Assembly: GCA_022795445.1 (NCBI GenBank)
Contig: JAAWGR010000004.1
Location: forward strand, 21,180 to 85,179
Direction of reading: 5' to 3'
DNA: 64,000 bases
DNA from: Oscillibacter sp.
Lineage (GTDB): Bacteria > Bacillota > Clostridia > Oscillospirales > Oscillospiraceae
In this document: positions 8,691-15,948 of the stretch, piece by piece
Position numbering within the stretch: the first letter of the stretch is position 1
Layout: the number at the start of each line of letters is the position of its first letter
Translations under genes and position numbers: made by a program
The notes under the pieces: generated by a model
Database searches by the model: none
What the model was told of the DNA's origin: nothing
The model's input: only the letters and a program-made list of their open reading frames with translations

Positions 8691-9128
8691 ATGGACAAAC
8701 TGAAATTAGGCTGTGCCGTCCTGACAGCTGGGAACAGCCGCCATAACCGGGATGACCGTCCCGAGGACCAGTGCAGGATCCTCCATGCACTGGCGGCAGT
8801 TCCGGCACGTATATTCGAGTCTGTAGTTGTTGTTACACCGTATCCGGAAATTATGCGGCGGGCCAGGGATTTCCGATTTGCCGCCCTGTGCAGCGCCGGA
8901 CCGGAACAGGGCGTACGGCGGGCGGTCGTTTTAGGGCTGACTGGCCTGCGGGACTGTGACGGTGTGATGTTCCTCTCTGGCGGAGGGCTTGCACCTCAAC
9001 CGGAGAATGTCGCCGCACTCGCGGAAATATGGCGGAACAGTCCGCAGGAGTTTCATGAACCAGAGGAAAACGGCCCTTGGCTCTTTCCCGCCTGGTTCTA
9101 CCAGGAGCTTTTACAAGCAGTGCTTTAA
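8691..9128 (+). CDS. Degenerate MobA/MocA-like nucleotidyltransferase domain protein
   Basis: The 145-residue product starts LKLGCAVLTAGNSRHNRDD, which resembles the LAAGxSxRFGxxK nucleotide-binding start of molybdenum-cofactor cytidylyl/guanylyltransferases. VMFLSGGGLAPQPENV sits where the acidic metal site (normally D-x-P) would be. Several key positions are altered: the Arg/Lys of the signature and the central Asp. The protein is about 50 residues shorter than functional homologues (about 195). It may therefore be a non-catalytic remnant or a repurposed domain. It has a strong AGGAGGAGCC ribosome site and an uninterrupted frame, so it is expressed in principle. It converges on and overlaps thiN by four bases. 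No molybdenum genes are nearby. Confidence 0.5.
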   Translation: MDKLKLGCAVLTAGNSRHNRDDRPEDQCRILHALAAVPARIFESVVVVTPYPEIMRRARDFRFAALCSAGPEQGVRRAVVLGLTGLRDCDGVMFLSGGGLAPQPENVAALAEIWRNSPQEFHEPEENGPWLFPAWFYQELLQAVL

Positions 9129-9757
9129 CCAAGCGGAGGCAGCTCCCAGCCAATCGCCAAAGCCCCTTTGCGGACGGTAATGCAGACCTCCGGCTCTATA
9201 ATGTGGTTGCTGACCCCAAGCGGAAAATCTGGGGTCAGCACTGCATCTTTCAAAGGGTACTGGAACCCAATTTCGTCGATCCCCTCCGCCTGGTCTCCCA
9301 AACAAAAAGCTGAAAACAGGCCCCACTCTACTTCACGGCGAATTGTAAAGGATTCGTTTTCAATGGCTGTCCAAACAAAATCGTCATCATACAAAAAGCC
9401 TCTAGCGTTGCGACGGCGGATAAACAACAGCATTTGAAGGTTTGCAAGGGTATGATCCAGTCGTTTGCCGCCAGTGCCGCCATAAATATAAATGGTATCA
9501 CATCTTTGTTCCAGAGCCATCCGAACAGCCGCTAATGCGTCCGTATCATCTTTTTCCACGGGAAGTCGAACAAGCGGAACTGTGCAATCTGTTGGAAAAT
9601 GCATAGAATCGAAGTCACCAACTAAAAGGTTCGGTGTAATGCCTGCTAGGAAACAAGCATGTTCTCCCGCGTCAGCGGCAATGATAATGTCGTCAGGGGC
9701 TGGATGTTCGCGGATACCATAGAAACTGCCAGCAGCAAAGATAAACGCACGTTTCAT
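9125..9757 (-). CDS. thiN: Thiamine pyrophosphokinase
   Basis: The 210-residue protein converts thiamine and ATP to thiamine diphosphate, the cofactor required by the pyruvate:ferredoxin oxidoreductase at the window's end. The N-terminal catalytic domain shows IIAADAGEHACFLAGITPNLLVGDFDSM (residues about 25-52), the DxG and GDxDS signatures. KDDTDALAA and YGGTGGKRLDHTLANLQML are the second half of the active site, and a small beta-sandwich thiamine-binding domain follows. The ATG at 9757 follows TAGGAGGTTTAC. No TPP riboswitch is visible in front of it. In many Firmicutes thiN lies next to rpe/rsgA; here it stands alone between convergent and divergent neighbours. Confidence 0.93.
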   Translation of the reverse strand: MKRAFIFAAGSFYGIREHPAPDDIIIAADAGEHACFLAGITPNLLVGDFDSMHFPTDCTVPLVRLPVEKDDTDALAAVRMALEQRCDTIYIYGGTGGKRLDHTLANLQMLLFIRRRNARGFLYDDDFVWTAIENESFTIRREVEWGLFSAFCLGDQAEGIDEIGFQYPLKDAVLTPDFPLGVSNHIIEPEVCITVRKGALAIGWELPPLG

Positions 9758-10192
9758 GTAAACCTCCTATGTGATGTGATTTTCTTTCGAATTTCTTTTA
9801 TTATACACGGTTCTGTCAAGTCAGAACTCCCAAAAGAACCATACATCGCCGACAGCCCACCGCAGCCACAACAGCAGCGATAGACGCGCAAATTCCCTCC
9901 AACCACCGCACCAGCGGCAGCAGAAGCAGCCGCAGAGTCAAGTCAGTGTGAACTCCTCATGTACAGAAGTACCATCTGACAGCAAGCGCGGTACCTAACA
10001 GCGCTCTTTTCTCTTTGGGCCGTTCAAATCTCCCAGCTATGGAATCGCTCAAAAGAAAGCTCCGCAGGACTTTGGTGGGAAGCGGCTGAGAAAAGTTTTC
10101 CTTGACAGGAAATCTTGTTCGATGTATAATGAATATCGAACACAAGAGCTATATAGCGTCGTGATTCTTCCGGCGGCTAGGAGGTTATTTCT
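9758..10192. other. Intergenic region upstream of thiN and the radical-SAM operon
   Basis: This gap of about 435 bases contains the divergent upstream sequences of thiN and of the 10193 operon. A perfect hairpin dyad GTTCTG-N6-CAGAAC lies at 9810-9827. A GC-rich stretch with many CAG/CCG triplets follows (about 9850-9940). A perfect-spacing promoter is at 10102-10130. No gene with a start and ribosome site is supportable within it. Confidence 0.55.
10102..10130 (+). promoter_or_regulatory. Strong promoter of the radical-SAM operon, with dyad over the -10
   Basis: TTGACA, exactly 17 bases, TATAAT: a perfect consensus promoter. An inverted repeat GTTCGAT-N11-ATCGAAC (10117-10141) is centred on the -10 box, which is the position expected for a repressor operator. 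The transcript would begin near 10137, inside the right arm. Confidence 0.8.
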
Positions 10193-10366
10193 ATGACAAA
10201 TTGGACCCTCTTCTTCACTTTTACCGGCGTGGCCGTTGCTACTGCACAGCTCTTTCGTTTTATCGATTTTATCGAACGTCCGTCCAAATCCCATGTCGTT
10301 TTCCAACACAAGGCGCAGCTTTGGCCTGCGTTGAAAGAAAAATTATGGATGTTCTGGAAAAGCTGA
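10193..10366 (+). CDS. Small single-helix protein or leader ORF before the radical-SAM gene
   Basis: This 57-codon ORF is too short for the supplied track. It begins MTNWTLFFTFTGVAVATAQLF, a plausible membrane helix, followed by a basic tail ending WMFWKS. It has the best ribosome site of the region (AGGAGGTTATTTCT before ATG 10193) and is the first ORF after the promoter. It overlaps the start of the radical-SAM gene by 22 bases, so it probably couples translation. It may be a real micro-protein or merely a translational leader. I recognise no family. Confidence 0.5.
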   Translation: MTNWTLFFTFTGVAVATAQLFRFIDFIERPSKSHVVFQHKAQLWPALKEKLWMFWKS

Positions 10367-11619
10367 CAATCCTCACCGACGCCGCTAAATACGACGCTGC
10401 CTGCACCTCCAGCGGCGCACGGCGAAACGCTAAAAAAGGCGCCATCGGCAACACCTCCTCCGCTCCAGCAGGCTGCTGCCACTCCTTTTCCGCCGATGGG
10501 CGGTGCGTTACACTGCTGAAAGTTCTGCTAACAAATTGCTGTGTCTACGACTGCAAATACTGTGTTAACCGACGCAGCAACGACATGAAACGCACAGCTT
10601 TCACCCCGGAAGAGCTGGCTGATCTCACCATAGGATTCTACCGTCGAAATTATATCGATGGCTTGTTCCTCTCCTCCGGCGTCTTCCGCAGCCCCGATTA
10701 CACTACCGAACTTATGATCCGTACTCTTTCCCTTCTGCGGGAACAGTATCGCTTTAATGGGTATATTCACGCAAAAGCTATCCCCGGCACGTCGTCAGAA
10801 CTGGTCGAGCAGCTGGGGTTTCTTGCAGACAGACTGAGCGTCAATATCGAACTTCCATCCGAATCCGGACTAAAAGCCCTTGCACCAAACAAAACCAAAG
10901 AGTCGATCTTGACTCCCATGCGACAGATTCAAAACCGGAATCGGCAGAGCCGGGAAGAATTGGTCAAGTACCGTCACGCGCCGCGCTTTGCGCCCGCCGG
11001 ACAAAGCACCCAGCTCATTGTTGGGGCTACCGCTGATACCGACTTCCACATCCTCCGGCTGACCCAAGGGCTGTATGACCGTTATCAGCTCAAGCGCGTG
11101 TTCTACTCCGCCTATGTACCAGTCGTGGAACACGCCCTCCTCCCTGCCAAGAATGTCAAACCGCCTTTACTGCGGGAACACCGGCTTTACCAGGCCGACT
11201 GGCTTTTGCGGTTCTATGGCTTTCGGGCGGAAGAGTTGCTGGATGAAAACAACCAGGACTTCGACACCCGTGTCGACCCTAAATGCAGCTGGGCACTGGC
11301 ACATTTGGACTTCTTTCCAGTAGAACTCAATACGGCCGATTATGAGACCCTTTTGAGAATTCCTGGCGTGGGTGTCACGTCCGCTAAACGGATCTTGTCT
11401 GCCCGGCGGTACGGTTCCCTCCGGACAGAACAGCTGCGAAAGTTGGGCGTCGTCATGAAACGGGCACAATACTTCCTCACTGCCTCCGGACGCATGGCAG
11501 ACGGCTTACGCTTTACACCCGACAGCCTCTTGCGGGGGCTGATCGCTGCCGAACAACCACTTTTGCCAGAACCGGAAATAGTACAGCTCTCCTTGTTTGA
11601 TCAAGCAGGCGTAGGCTGA
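10345..11619 (+). CDS. Putative DNA modification/repair radical SAM protein (TIGR03916-like)
   Basis: The 424-residue protein starts MDVLEKLTILTDAAKYDAAC, the typical N-terminus of this family; the longer track ORF from 10201 is an artefact. A radical-SAM cluster motif C-x3-C-x2-C is present in NCCVYDCKYC (Cys66, Cys70, Cys73), so the enzyme should bind a [4Fe-4S] cluster and S-adenosylmethionine. The C-terminal third contains a helix-hairpin-helix (VELNTADYETLLRIPGVGVTSAKRIL), a non-specific DNA-binding element. The family's function is unproven; the DNA role is inferred from this fusion and from constant pairing with the next gene. The start lacks a strong ribosome site and overlaps the upstream micro-ORF, suggesting coupling. 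Confidence 0.88.
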   Translation: MDVLEKLTILTDAAKYDAACTSSGARRNAKKGAIGNTSSAPAGCCHSFSADGRCVTLLKVLLTNCCVYDCKYCVNRRSNDMKRTAFTPEELADLTIGFYRRNYIDGLFLSSGVFRSPDYTTELMIRTLSLLREQYRFNGYIHAKAIPGTSSELVEQLGFLADRLSVNIELPSESGLKALAPNKTKESILTPMRQIQNRNRQSREELVKYRHAPRFAPAGQSTQLIVGATADTDFHILRLTQGLYDRYQLKRVFYSAYVPVVEHALLPAKNVKPPLLREHRLYQADWLLRFYGFRAEELLDENNQDFDTRVDPKCSWALAHLDFFPVELNTADYETLLRIPGVGVTSAKRILSARRYGSLRTEQLRKLGVVMKRAQYFLTASGRMADGLRFTPDSLLRGLIAAEQPLLPEPEIVQLSLFDQAGVG

Positions 11620-11641
11620 CCCTTTCGCTTGGAGGTTTTTT

Positions 11642-12496
11642 ATGGAAGTCATCTATTATTATGACAGCAGTTTCGAGGGATTCCTCTGCTGTATTTTCGA
11701 CAGCTACCTATGTAAAGAAATCCCCGCCGCAATCCAATGCGGTGGGGACGCTGTGTTGTCCTTATTCAGTTCCCGTACCGTCCAGACCGACCGCAGCCAC
11801 GCCGCCCGCGTCCTGCGAAAGGTTTCGCTTATCGCGCCAGAAGCCGGTACCCTCCTTTGGCACGGCTTCCTCTCCTGCCTGCCAGAGAAAGAAATGCACC
11901 TCTATCGCTTTGTGGCAAAGCTTCTGCGGGAAGGGCCTGGGTTTCTGCGCGACCGCTCCAACGAAACACTATTCCCTATCGCCAGAGCTGTGCAGCACCT
12001 GCGCGAAGAAGCACATCTGCTCAAAGGCTTTGTTCGCTTCTCCGATCTGGGCGGCGTGCTGGGCGGCGAGATCGAACCTAAAAACCGTGTCCTGCCTCTT
12101 CTTCGCAGCCACTTCTGCGCACGGTGCCATAACGAACGGTTTTTTCTCTATGACCGAACCAACAAAGAAGCGCTCTTTTATGCCAATGGAAAGGCCGTCA
12201 TCCAGCCTTTGGACTATTTCCAAATGGCCCCGCCTGACGAAACCGAAGCCCGCTTTCGCATCCTCTGGAAACGCTTTTATGATACAATTGCCATCAAGGA
12301 GCGATACAACCCCCGCTGCCGTATGACCCATATGCCAAAACGTTACTGGAACACTATGACCGAGTTCCAGTGCGAGGACTATTTTAAGGCACAAACGCCT
12401 CCCGCAAACGCTGCAATCCCCGGCGCTCCAGCCGTGAGACCTGCACCTGCGACACCCCTAGAATCCGGGCTGTCTGCTCCTGCGTCAACCCCTTGA
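11642..12496 (+). CDS. TIGR03915-like putative DNA metabolism protein, partner of the radical SAM protein
   Basis: The 284-residue protein begins VIYYYDSSFEGFLCCIFDSY, the hallmark N-terminus of the family that travels with TIGR03916 radical SAM proteins. A central part (FVRFSDLGGVLGGEIEPKNRVLPLLRSHF) and PKRYWNTMTEF near the natural C-terminus also fit. It may prepare or bind the nucleic-acid substrate; no chemistry is known. The ribosome site GGAGG precedes ATG 11642, 22 bases after the upstream stop. The last 35 or so residues (PPANAAIPGAPAV onward) lie antisense to the end of sigF and look like read-through of that gene's complement rather than conserved protein. Confidence 0.82.
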   Translation: MEVIYYYDSSFEGFLCCIFDSYLCKEIPAAIQCGGDAVLSLFSSRTVQTDRSHAARVLRKVSLIAPEAGTLLWHGFLSCLPEKEMHLYRFVAKLLREGPGFLRDRSNETLFPIARAVQHLREEAHLLKGFVRFSDLGGVLGGEIEPKNRVLPLLRSHFCARCHNERFFLYDRTNKEALFYANGKAVIQPLDYFQMAPPDETEARFRILWKRFYDTIAIKERYNPRCRMTHMPKRYWNTMTEFQCEDYFKAQTPPANAAIPGAPAVRPAPATPLESGLSAPASTP

Positions 12497-13088
12497 AATA
12501 CCGCAGGAGCACCGTCATGCGCTCTTTTTCCGGCAGCTTGTCAATGGCTTCCCGCAGGGCGATACGCTCTACAAGACTTTCCTCCGGCGCGTCCGTGCCA
12601 AGAACGCCCTCTAGCGTCAAACCGTCCGCCGTTTCCTGCTGTAAGGATTCCGGTGCATCCGTTGCCAGGTCCGTCTGGGCAATTTCCTCCGGCGTCAGGC
12701 CTGTGGCCTCCGACAACTCCGACAAGGCTGGCTCTCGGCCTAATGTGTGGCGCAGACGCTCTCGGGCACTATACAGCATTTGTGCCTGCTCGCGGATACT
12801 GCGGCCTACCTTCAACGCCCCGTCATCTCGGAGGAAACGCCGAATCTCTCCCGCAATCTTCGGCACAGCGTAGGTCGAAAAACATGTGCCGTAATCAAAG
12901 TCAAAGCCCTGCACCGCCTTCAGAAAACCTAAACAGCCCAGTTGGTACAAATCGTCCGGCTCTACCCCCCGGCCATAGTAACGGCGTACAACACTCCAAA
13001 TCAGGCCGTTGTTCTCAATCACGGCCTGTTCGCACGCATCCCGGTCCCCTTGCTGCGCCGCCCGGAGCAGCTCCAATGTGGCGCTCAT
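12384..13088 (-). CDS. sigF: RNA polymerase sporulation sigma factor SigF
   Basis: The 234-residue sigma-70-family factor directs early forespore transcription. Region 2 contains LIWSVVRRYYGRGVEPDDLYQLGCLGFLKAVQGFD, close to SigF/SigG of endospore formers. Region 3 (ARERLRHTLGREPALSELSEATGL) and region 4 (EKERMTVLLRYFKGLTQEQTARILGVSQVQVSRLE) follow. SigG is the nearest alternative, but the gene overlaps spoIIAB by ATGA, which is the canonical spoIIA order and fixes the identity as SigF. Its activity should be held in check by SpoIIAB until SpoIIAA is dephosphorylated. Its 3' end overlaps the convergent radical-SAM partner gene by 113 bases. Confidence 0.95.
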   Translation of the reverse strand: MSATLELLRAAQQGDRDACEQAVIENNGLIWSVVRRYYGRGVEPDDLYQLGCLGFLKAVQGFDFDYGTCFSTYAVPKIAGEIRRFLRDDGALKVGRSIREQAQMLYSARERLRHTLGREPALSELSEATGLTPEEIAQTDLATDAPESLQQETADGLTLEGVLGTDAPEESLVERIALREAIDKLPEKERMTVLLRYFKGLTQEQTARILGVSQVQVSRLERRGLQRLREAFVP

Positions 13089-13534
13089 TTCGGCGCTTTT
13101 ATACGGGACGCCAGCTTCTTTTTCATCACAACCGTCGTCCCTCTGCCAACCGCTGAGCGAACCACCACTTTGTCCATAAAACTTTCCATGATCGTAAAGC
13201 CCATACCGCTCCGCTCCTCGCCGCCGGTGGTATACATCGGCTGCCGGGCCTTGTCAATATCCGGAATGCCCCGACCATAGTCCCTGATGGTCAGTTCTAA
13301 AACATTGTCTGGACATATCCGGATTTTTAGCTGCACCTTTCCAATATTGTCCGGATAAGCATGGACAATTGCATTCGTAACCGCCTCGCTGACTGCGGTT
13401 TTAACATCCTCCAGCTCATTGAGCGTCGGGTCCATCTGAGCGGCGAAACAGGCCGCAGCAGACCGCACAAAGCCTTCGTTCCGGCTGTGGCTGGGGAACT
13501 CCATCGCCACCTCGTTTATTGCCCTGGTTTTCAT
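13085..13534 (-). CDS. spoIIAB: Anti-sigma-F factor / serine kinase SpoIIAB
   Basis: The 149-residue GHKL-fold protein binds and inhibits SigF and phosphorylates SpoIIAA. The N box is SEAVTNAIVHAYPD (ATP-Mg binding Asn), the G1 box is IRDYGRGIPDI, and the G2 box is EERSGMGFTIM. Length and motif spacing match SpoIIAB (about 146 residues). It starts at ATG 13534 behind AAGGAGGTTTACATA and ends in an ATGA overlap with sigF, giving coupled synthesis of the inhibitor and its target. The short C-terminal tail RIKAPK is unremarkable. Confidence 0.95.
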   Translation of the reverse strand: MKTRAINEVAMEFPSHSRNEGFVRSAAACFAAQMDPTLNELEDVKTAVSEAVTNAIVHAYPDNIGKVQLKIRICPDNVLELTIRDYGRGIPDIDKARQPMYTTGGEERSGMGFTIMESFMDKVVVRSAVGRGTTVVMKKKLASRIKAPK

Positions 13535-13547
13535 TATGTAAACCTCC

Positions 13548-13853
13548 TTATTTGATCGTCACTAGCCGGCTGACACCGGCTGCGTCCAGGACACGCTTGG
13601 CCTGGGGCGGGATGTTCCGCACTAGAAGGCTGCCGTCCAAAAGCTGCATTCGCTGCTGCGCCCGCAAAATCAAGGCAATACCCGAGCTGTCCATGAAGGT
13701 CACGCCTTCCATATCTAACACCAGCTTCCGCGGCAGAGCCGCGTCCAAAGCCATTTCCAGCTCCCGGAGAGCACTGCGGGCACCATGATGGTCCAATTCT
13801 CCACGGAGTTCCAGGAGCAGGTTCCGGTCTGCACTTTTTGCCAGAATTTCCAT
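13548..13853 (-). CDS. spoIIAA: Anti-anti-sigma factor SpoIIAA
   Basis: The 101-residue STAS-domain protein is the switch that releases SigF from SpoIIAB in the forespore. The phosphorylated serine lies in FMDSSGIALILRA, the standard DSSGI context, preceded by KLVLDMEGVTF. The track ORF starts 24 codons earlier, but those residues are not STAS-like. The ATG at 13853 is preceded by a strong GAGGGGGAG site and gives the usual length, so it is chosen. It is the first gene of the spoIIA operon, 13 bases before spoIIAB. A SigH-type promoter would be expected upstream; an AGGAAGC motif near 13975 is suggestive but not decisive. Confidence 0.93.
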   Translation of the reverse strand: MEILAKSADRNLLLELRGELDHHGARSALRELEMALDAALPRKLVLDMEGVTFMDSSGIALILRAQQRMQLLDGSLLVRNIPPQAKRVLDAAGVSRLVTIK

Positions 13854-14057
13854 ATGTCTCCCCCTCTTTTCCAGATGACGGCCTCTCTGCCAGGCTTGTC
13901 CGAGAGCGTACGCCCCGGTTTCCACTTTCTTGTATCATACCATTTTCCGCTAAGGTTTTCTGTCGAATTTTTAGCCGCTTCCTATATTTTTCACAAAAAA
14001 ACCGACGCAGATTTTACTATTCTTTTTCCCTATTTGCAGTAGTTTTTATTTTTCCAT

Positions 14058-14085
14058 TTGCAAACGATCAAAAATATGATACAAT
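14058..14085 (+). promoter_or_regulatory. Promoter of the aldo/keto reductase gene
   Basis: TTGCAA, 16 bases, TACAAT, located about 58 bases before the ATG at 14144. Confidence 0.6.
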
Positions 14086-14143
14086 ACCTTTCGCAGAATG
14101 TCGGTTTGAGGCAATTTCTTTGGGGAAAAACGGAGGTTATAAT

Positions 14144-15166
14144 ATGGAAAAAGTCAGATTGGGCCGCTCGGAACTGTTGGTTACCAAAACCGCATTTGGT
14201 GCGCTGCCTATCCAGCGTATCTCGAAAGAAGACGCGGCGCGTTTGGTTCGCCGTGCATATGAAGCAGGCATCAACTATTTTGATACCGCAAACTCATATA
14301 CAGACAGTGAAGAGAAGCTGGGTTATGCATTTGAAGGTATCCGGCAAAATGTGGTGATTTCTACAAAAAGCGCCGGCACAGACCGGAAAACTGTACAGGC
14401 ACATATTGAGAATAGCCTGCGGATGCTGAAGACCGATTATATCGATTTATTGCAGTTCCATAACCCAGAAAAAATGCCGGATATCAACGATCCAGAAGGG
14501 CCGTTTGCCGCTGCTCTTGCGATGAAACAGAAAGGTTATGTGCGCCACATCGGCATTACAAACCATCGTTTAAATGTAGCAAAAGAGGCCATTGCATCCG
14601 GAAATTTTGAGACATTACAGTTTCCATTTTGCTATCTTGCGACGGAAAAAGACATCGAATTAGTAGAAGCATGCAAGGCGGCAGATATGGGTTTTATCGC
14701 AATGAAGGGACTTTCCGGCGGTATTTTAAATAATGCAGCGGCATGTTATGCGTTTATGCAGAAGTACGAAAATGTGGTGCCAATTTGGGGAATCCAGCGC
14801 GAGGAAGAGTTAGAGCAATGGCTGGAACTGACAGAAAAAAAGGTAACGATGACGCCAGAGCTTCAGGCGGTGATTGACGCGGACCGGAAAGAATTGTCGG
14901 GTACATTTTGCAGAGGCTGCGGATATTGTTTACCATGTGCGGCGAACATTGATATTCCGATGTCGGCACGTATGACACCGCTGATGAATCGCTCGCCGTA
15001 TGAACCATATTTGAGCGATGAGTGGTATGAGAAGATGCATCGTATTGAGAATTGTGTGCATTGCAATGCGTGCAGGAGCCGCTGTCCATATGGCTTGGAT
15101 ACGCCTGCACTTTTGGCAGAAATGCTGAAAGATTATGATGCATTTTACGCAGAACATCATAAGTAA
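14144..15166 (+). CDS. Aldo/keto reductase with C-terminal 4Fe-4S ferredoxin domain
   Basis: The 340-residue protein joins an NADPH-type aldo/keto reductase TIM barrel (KVRLGRSELLVTKTAFGALP; GINYFDTANSYTDSEEKLGYA with catalytic Asp/Tyr; a Lys in VISTKSAGTD; QFHNPEK) to a C-terminal iron-sulfur module. The module has two cysteine clusters, CRGCGYCLPC and CVHCNACRSRCPYG. Such fusions are common in anaerobes, where they probably couple ferredoxin-type electron flow to carbonyl reduction; the substrate is unknown. The track ORF begins 102 codons earlier, but ATG 14144 with CGGAGGTT upstream fits the family start exactly. It is a single-gene unit with its own promoter and a strong terminator at 15226-15266. 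Composition is more AT-rich than the spoIIA genes. Confidence 0.9.
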   Translation: MEKVRLGRSELLVTKTAFGALPIQRISKEDAARLVRRAYEAGINYFDTANSYTDSEEKLGYAFEGIRQNVVISTKSAGTDRKTVQAHIENSLRMLKTDYIDLLQFHNPEKMPDINDPEGPFAAALAMKQKGYVRHIGITNHRLNVAKEAIASGNFETLQFPFCYLATEKDIELVEACKAADMGFIAMKGLSGGILNNAAACYAFMQKYENVVPIWGIQREEELEQWLELTEKKVTMTPELQAVIDADRKELSGTFCRGCGYCLPCAANIDIPMSARMTPLMNRSPYEPYLSDEWYEKMHRIENCVHCNACRSRCPYGLDTPALLAEMLKDYDAFYAEHHK

Positions 15167-15225
15167 TTTGACCAGATAACTACACAAAGTAACTATTTAG
15201 CAAGGCTTTTTCGCTGATAAAATAC

Positions 15226-15266
15226 AAGAGCGTATTCAGGATACTGCACCTGAATACGCTCTTTTT
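15226..15266 (+). terminator. Strong rho-independent terminator
   Basis: AAGAGCGTATTCAGG pairs perfectly with CCTGAATACGCTCTT around an 8-base loop and runs into TTT, about 60 bases after the aldo/keto reductase stop. Confidence 0.85.
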
Positions 15267-15348
15267 CCTCGGGGAGAAAATTGGACAAATCCGCCAGCTA
15301 TAAAATAGCCAAATGGAACGCTCTGTACGGTCGGACTCGTCCATTGTA

Positions 15349-15948
15349 TTATGGGATCACCTCAATTCCGAGGATTGTGGCCACCACAGCAGCTTGGGAG
15401 CTGTGAATTTTCGCGCCCCGCAGCTCTTTGCAGGTTTCCGAAAGGGTAATTTTATCGAGGATACAGTCCGATAAATCAATGCCTTTCAGCTCCGATTTGA
15501 AGAAATCAACATGCGTAAAATTCACTTTTTTAAGCTCCATTTTCAAAAAGCGGTTTTCTTGAAAAGTCGTTTCTGTAAAATCAGTTTCCTCAATTTTATT
15601 GCGCTCCCAAACGCAATTTGTAAAATTTGCATAGCGCAGAAGCGCGTTATTTATAATACTGTCTTTAAAACGGCTTCTGCGAAAATCGCTGCCGTCTCCT
15701 TTGCTGCCAGTCCATTCGGAATCCTTCCAAAAGCTCCGTTGAAACCGGCAGTTTATAAACGCGCAATCTTTAAAAATACATTCGTAAAACGCTGTTTCAC
15801 TGAAATCACAGTCTGAAAAAATACACTTATCAAAATCCGCTTTCTTAAAAGTTATCTCGCTCAGATCTAAGCCCTCCACGCTCTCGCGCTCGAACCTTTT
15901 AAGCGTTAAAAAGGCTTCTTCTTTGGCTTCAGCCAGAGCGTCTCTCAT
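15349..15948 (-). CDS. Pentapeptide-repeat protein
   Basis: The 199-residue protein is built mainly of pentapeptide repeats of the A(D/N)LXX or xFxxC type (ITFKKADFDKCIFSDCDFSETAFYECIFKDCAFINCRF), which fold into a right-handed quadrilateral beta-helix. Some members mimic DNA and shield gyrase from quinolones, but most are uncharacterised, and nothing here indicates that role. The start at 15948 overlaps the stop of the aldolase gene as ATGA, so translation is coupled; the longer track ORF runs antiparallel through the aldolase and is rejected. It is the last gene of a minus-strand cluster. Confidence 0.85.
   Translation of the reverse strand: MRDALAEAKEEAFLTLKRFERESVEGLDLSEITFKKADFDKCIFSDCDFSETAFYECIFKDCAFINCRFQRSFWKDSEWTGSKGDGSDFRRSRFKDSIINNALLRYANFTNCVWERNKIEETDFTETTFQENRFLKMELKKVNFTHVDFFKSELKGIDLSDCILDKITLSETCKELRGAKIHSSQAAVVATILGIEVIP

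Noticed and set aside
9758-9840. Possible TPP riboswitch upstream of thiN
   Set aside because: The conserved CUGAGA and ACCUGA blocks of the thi-box are absent; only a short GTTCTG/CAGAAC dyad is present.
9850-9945. Remnant of a Cys-rich mini-protein gene (CAG/CCG-rich stretch, resembling the complement of 20650-20780)
   Set aside because: On the minus strand it can be read as a Cys/Gly-containing segment, but there is no start codon, ribosome site or sustained repeat, so it cannot be supported.
10117-10141. LexA (SOS) box
   Set aside because: The half-sites are GTTC...GAAC with an 18-base centre rather than the Firmicute GAAC-N4-GTTC arrangement; kept only as a generic operator candidate.
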